DNA from: an uncultured Actinomycetes bacterium | GTDB taxonomy: Bacteria > Actinomycetota > Thermoleophilia > Solirubrobacterales > Solirubrobacteraceae | Direction of reading: 5' to 3' | DNA: 16,912 bases | NCBI GenBank assembly: GCA_937888775.1 | Contig: CALAQT010000291.1 | Coordinates: 1-16,912, forward strand | Part shown: positions 14,116-16,912 of the stretch, piece by piece | Layout of the letters: each line of letters begins with the position of its first letter | How positions within the stretch are numbered: the first letter of the stretch is position 1 | Made by a program: the position numbers and the translations under genes | The notes under the pieces: generated by a model | What the model was told of the DNA's origin: nothing | The model's input: the letters and a program-made list of their open reading frames with translations, nothing else | The model's database searches: none

Positions 14116-15706
14116 ACGCGACGGAGCGAGCACGTATGACTATGTGATCGTCGGTGCGGGATCGGCGGGCTGCGTGCTCGCGGGGCGATTGAGCGAGGAT
14201 CCGGATGCGCGGGTCGCGCTGCTGGAGGCCGGGGGCCACGACCGACAGCCGGAGATCCGGATGCCGGCCGCATTCCCGGCGCTGTTCAAGTCAAGCGTCG
14301 ACTGGGACCTGCTGGGCGAGCCCGAGCCGGGCCTGGACAACCGCCGCCTGTACCTCCCCCGCGGCAAGGTGCTGGGGGGTTCCAGCGCGATCAACGCGAT
14401 GATCTACACCCGCGGAAATCGCCTCGACTACGACGACTGGGCCAAGGCAGGCTGTGAGGGCTGGAGCTATGACGAGGTGCTGCCCTACTTCAGACGGGCG
14501 GAGGACAACGAGCGCGGCGAGGACGCCTACCACGGCGTCGGCGGCCCGCTGTCGGTCTCCGACAGCCGCTCGATGCACCCGCTGATCGAGGTGATGCTCG
14601 AGGCCGCCCAGCAGGCCGGCCACGAGCCCAACCCGGATTTCAACGGCGCGCGCCAGGAGGGCGTGGGGCGCTTCCAGCTCACCCAGCGCGACGGGCTGCG
14701 CTGCAGCGCCGCCGACGCCTACCTGCATCCGGCGGCCGGGCGGGCCAACCTCGACGTGATCACCGATGCGCTGGCGCTGCGGATCGTGTTCGACGGCGAC
14801 CGGGCGGTGGGGGTGGAGATTGCGCGCGGCGGCGTGGTGGAGCAGATCCGGGCCCAGCGCGAGGTGATCCTGTCGGCCGGCAGCTACCAGTCCCCGGTGC
14901 TGCTGATGCTGTCGGGCATCGGCCCCGAGGATCAGCTGGCGCCGTTCGGAATCGAGATCCGCCAATCGCTCCCGGTCGGGCTCGGGATGCAGGACCACTG
15001 CATGGCCCAGGTCAACTACCTGACCGATGAGCCGTCGCTGTTCATGGCTGTGACCCCGGAGAACATCGCGCTGCTGGAGAACGAGGGGGGGGGCCCGCTG
15101 AGCTCCAACATCCCGGAGGCGGCCGGGTTCTTCCGGACCCGCCCGGGACTCGACGCCCCCGACGTGGAGTTCCACTTCGCCCCCTCGATGTTCTTCGACG
15201 AGGGGCTCACCGCGCCGGCCGACCACGGCTACTGCTTCGGCCCCGTGGTGATCAATCCCACCAGCCGGGGGCGGGTGATGCTGCGCGCGCCGCTGCCGGA
15301 CTCCAAGCCGCGCGTGCTGTGCAACTTCCTGACCACCGAGGAGGACCGCCAGAGCATGCTGGCGGGGATGCGGCTGGCGCTGGAGATCGCCGAGCAGGCG
15401 CCGCTGCAGGCCGTCCAGCGGGCTCCGTTCAGCGTGCCCGAGTCAGACTCCGACGCCGACCTGATGGCGTTCGTCAAGCGCGCCGCGCAGACCGTCTATC
15501 ACCCGACGGGCACGTGCGCGATGGGATCGGTGGTCGATCCGCAACTGCGGGTCTACGGGATCGAGGGCCTGCGGGTGGTGGACGCCTCGGTGATGCCGCA
15601 GATCACGCGTGGCAACACCAACGGCCCCACGATCATGATCGCCGAGCGCGCGGCGGACCTGATTGCGGGCCATCAGCGGGTGCCGGCATCGGCGGGCGTC
15701 GCCTAG
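14108..15706 (+). CDS. GMC-family FAD-dependent oxidoreductase (choline dehydrogenase-like)
   Basis: A 532-residue glucose-methanol-choline oxidoreductase. The FAD dinucleotide motif VIVGAGSAGCVLAGRL begins at about 13, with the acidic LLEAGG following. The first GMC signature region is GKVLGGSSAINAMIYTRGN at about 87-104, and the second is AGSYQSPVLLMLSGIGP at 257-273. The active-site pair is H465 (YHPTGTCAMG) and N503 (RGNTNGPT). The length is normal and no signal peptide is seen, so it is likely cytoplasmic or peripheral and passes electrons to a quinone or other acceptor rather than being secreted. It starts at GTG 14108 with an 8-bp overlap of the preceding dehydrogenase. Expected to oxidise an alcohol to an aldehyde or ketone; the sequence does not identify the substrate. 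Confidence 0.93.
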   Translation: MSERDGASTYDYVIVGAGSAGCVLAGRLSEDPDARVALLEAGGHDRQPEIRMPAAFPALFKSSVDWDLLGEPEPGLDNRRLYLPRGKVLGGSSAINAMIYTRGNRLDYDDWAKAGCEGWSYDEVLPYFRRAEDNERGEDAYHGVGGPLSVSDSRSMHPLIEVMLEAAQQAGHEPNPDFNGARQEGVGRFQLTQRDGLRCSAADAYLHPAAGRANLDVITDALALRIVFDGDRAVGVEIARGGVVEQIRAQREVILSAGSYQSPVLLMLSGIGPEDQLAPFGIEIRQSLPVGLGMQDHCMAQVNYLTDEPSLFMAVTPENIALLENEGGGPLSSNIPEAAGFFRTRPGLDAPDVEFHFAPSMFFDEGLTAPADHGYCFGPVVINPTSRGRVMLRAPLPDSKPRVLCNFLTTEEDRQSMLAGMRLALEIAEQAPLQAVQRAPFSVPESDSDADLMAFVKRAAQTVYHPTGTCAMGSVVDPQLRVYGIEGLRVVDASVMPQITRGNTNGPTIMIAERAADLIAGHQRVPASAGVA

Positions 15707-15747
15707 GGCTCCCCCGCCAATACGCTCACTCCTACGGCGACGACCAC

Positions 15748-15753
15748 TAACCT
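15748..15753 (+). promoter_or_regulatory. Possible -10 element of a leaderless transcript
   Basis: TAACCT fits the TANNNT pattern and ends 7 bp before the GTG at 15761, the usual distance from a -10 to the transcription start. No Shine-Dalgarno sequence precedes this GTG. The -35 region shows no good match. Suggestive only. Confidence 0.3.
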
Positions 15754-15760
15754 GCCGACG

Positions 15761-16513
15761 GTGCACGCCGAGTTCAGCGAGCTGGTCGCCCCCACGCAGC
15801 GAGTACGGCGGTTCACGCTGCCGATGCGCCCCGGGTTCGGGGACTGCGCGCCCGGCGGGCGCATGCGGCTGGACGCGATCGCCGGCTGGCTGCAGGACGT
15901 CGCCTTTGCCGACGTCGAGGACGCCGGCCTGGCCGAGGTGGCGGCGTGGGTCGTGCGGCGCACGCGCATCCGGGTGCACCGCTGGCCGCGCTTCAGCGAG
16001 CGCTTCAGGGTGACGACGTACTGCAGCGGTCTGGGCCGGATGTGGGCCGAGCGGCGCACCGACATCCTGCGCGAAGGCGCCGGCGCGCCGGATGTGCAGA
16101 CCGTCTCCCTGTGGATCCACCTGGACCCGATCGACTGGCACCCGACGACGCTGACCGAGGGGGAGATCGCCGCCTACGGTGGCGCGGCGCCCGAGCGGCG
16201 GATCAGCGCCCGTCTCCGTCATCCCCCCCTGACCGAGGGCGAGCGCACGGCCTGGACGTTCCGCGCAACGGAGCTGGACATCGCTGCGCACATCAACAAT
16301 GCCGCCTACTGGCAGCCGCTCGAGCAGGAGCTGCTGGCCGGCGACGAGCCCGAGCAGCTCGACGTCGAGATCGAGTACCGCAAGCCGGCGCTGCCCGGTG
16401 ACAAGCTGGTGCTGCGCGCCGGCGCTCACCGCTGGATCGTGGGGGAGGGAGGCGAAACGCATGCCTCGATCGCGGTAGCCGGGGACAGTCCGAGTCCGCC
16501 ACCGGCGTCCTAG
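15761..16513 (+). CDS. Acyl-ACP thioesterase, FatA/FatB-like double hotdog protein
   Basis: A 250-residue protein made of two hotdog domains (about 15-125 and 155-240), resembling plant FatA/FatB and bacterial acyl-ACP thioesterases that release fatty acids from acyl carrier protein. Domain one has the typical RMRLDAIAGWLQDVAFADVEDAG. Domain two has FRATELDIAAHINNAAYW with H177 and N179-N180, then IEYRKPALPGD containing E205. The catalytic asparagine two residues before the histidine in plant enzymes (DVNQHVNN) is alanine here (DIAAHINN). The GTG start lacks a ribosome site and lies 54 bp after the GMC stop, so it may have its own promoter. A role in fatty-acid supply or acyl-CoA hydrolysis is likely; a link to the upstream catabolic operon is not evident. 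Confidence 0.85.
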   Translation: MHAEFSELVAPTQRVRRFTLPMRPGFGDCAPGGRMRLDAIAGWLQDVAFADVEDAGLAEVAAWVVRRTRIRVHRWPRFSERFRVTTYCSGLGRMWAERRTDILREGAGAPDVQTVSLWIHLDPIDWHPTTLTEGEIAAYGGAAPERRISARLRHPPLTEGERTAWTFRATELDIAAHINNAAYWQPLEQELLAGDEPEQLDVEIEYRKPALPGDKLVLRAGAHRWIVGEGGETHASIAVAGDSPSPPPAS

Positions 16514-16551
16514 AAATCTATTAATAATTCTTGTTTTTGGAGGTCTGAACC

Positions 16552-16912
16552 ATGCGTGCTGTCGTGATCACGGAGCCCGGCGGGCCTGAGGTGGTGAGCG
16601 TTGCCGATCTCCCGGTGCGTGAGCCGGGTGAGGGCGAGGTCAGGATTGCGGTCCGGGCCGCCGCGGTCAGCCCGACCGACAGCGTCCTGCGCCAGCGCGG
16701 GGCCGAGGATCTGCCGGCGCCGTGGGTGCCGGGTATGGACGCGGCAGGAATCGTTGAGTCAGTCGGTCCCGGCGTGGACCGCCCGGCCGTGGGCGACCGC
16801 GTGATGGCCACGATCGCGCCGCGCCGGTCCGAGGGCGGCGCCCAGGTCGAGCTGCTGGTCGCCCCCGCGGCCTCGGTCGTCGCGATCCCTGACGGCGCGA
16901 CGCTGGAGCAGG
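16552..16912 (+). CDS. Zinc-independent medium-chain reductase, quinone oxidoreductase-like (partial, cut by window end)
   Basis: The first 120 residues of a medium-chain dehydrogenase/reductase of the NADPH:quinone oxidoreductase type. The N-terminal GroES-like domain is clear: MRAVVITEPGGPEVV, then VRAAAVSPTDSVLRQRG, VPGMDAAGIVESVGPGV and VGDRVMA. The position that holds the zinc-binding GHE in true alcohol dehydrogenases reads GMDAAG, and no structural-zinc cysteines occur, so it should be zinc independent. The nucleotide-binding domain lies beyond the window. The ATG has an excellent GGAGGT at 16539-16544, preceded by an unusually AT-rich stretch at 16511-16538 that may hold its promoter. 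Confidence 0.88.
   Translation, partial: MRAVVITEPGGPEVVSVADLPVREPGEGEVRIAVRAAAVSPTDSVLRQRGAEDLPAPWVPGMDAAGIVESVGPGVDRPAVGDRVMATIAPRRSEGGAQVELLVAPAASVVAIPDGATLEQ

Noticed and set aside
13018..14133. Minus-strand open frame of 371 codons opposite the zinc alcohol dehydrogenase
   Set aside because: Arg/His/Asp-rich translation without motifs; the plus strand has a full dehydrogenase with all zinc ligands.

Overview
This is a high-GC window from a bacterium with dense, mostly co-oriented genes, many GTG starts, ATGA/GTGA stop-start overlaps, and a lipoprotein whose lipid-anchored cysteine is followed by a long serine-rich tether. These traits suggest an actinobacterium, possibly of the Thermoleophilia/Solirubrobacterales type. 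The lineage is an inference from style, not from a marker gene. No rRNA, tRNA, CRISPR array, transposase or phage gene was seen.

Layout. Positions 1-386 hold no convincing gene but carry a short GC-rich tandem repeat (209-289). Positions 387-5409 (+) look like one operon: a xylose-isomerase-like TIM-barrel protein, then two consecutive alpha/beta pairs of thiamine-diphosphate-dependent 2-oxoacid dehydrogenase E1 subunits. The first pair is divergent and the second is canonical. No E2 or E3 gene is present. Positions 5415-6155 (-) encode a GntR/FCD repressor, tail to tail with the operon. The 235-bp region between this repressor and the next gene has two near-identical 17-bp elements 63 bp apart, one overlapping the -35 of a plausible promoter. 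This is a good candidate operator pair.

Positions 6391-15706 (+) are a second long operon. It starts with a complete branched-chain-amino-acid-type (Liv/HAAT) ABC importer: lipoprotein binding protein, two permeases and two ATPases. A VOC/glyoxalase-fold protein, a stand-alone MetE-type methyltransferase core, a zinc-dependent medium-chain alcohol dehydrogenase and a GMC-family flavoprotein oxidoreductase follow, most with start/stop overlaps. A structured 59-nt element lies between the binding-protein gene and the first permease gene. Positions 15761-16513 encode a FatA/FatB-like acyl-ACP thioesterase that may be expressed from a leaderless transcript. A truncated zinc-independent quinone-oxidoreductase-like gene runs off the right edge from 16552.

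How it may work together. The parts look like a dedicated, GntR-controlled uptake-and-catabolism island for one small polar compound. The importer would bring it in, the GMC and zinc dehydrogenases would oxidise alcohol groups, the MetE core would remove a methyl group, the VOC and TIM-barrel proteins would isomerise or cleave an intermediate, and the E1 pairs would decarboxylate resulting 2-oxoacids or acyloins. The substrate cannot be read from the sequence. The thioesterase and the last gene are probably outside this unit.
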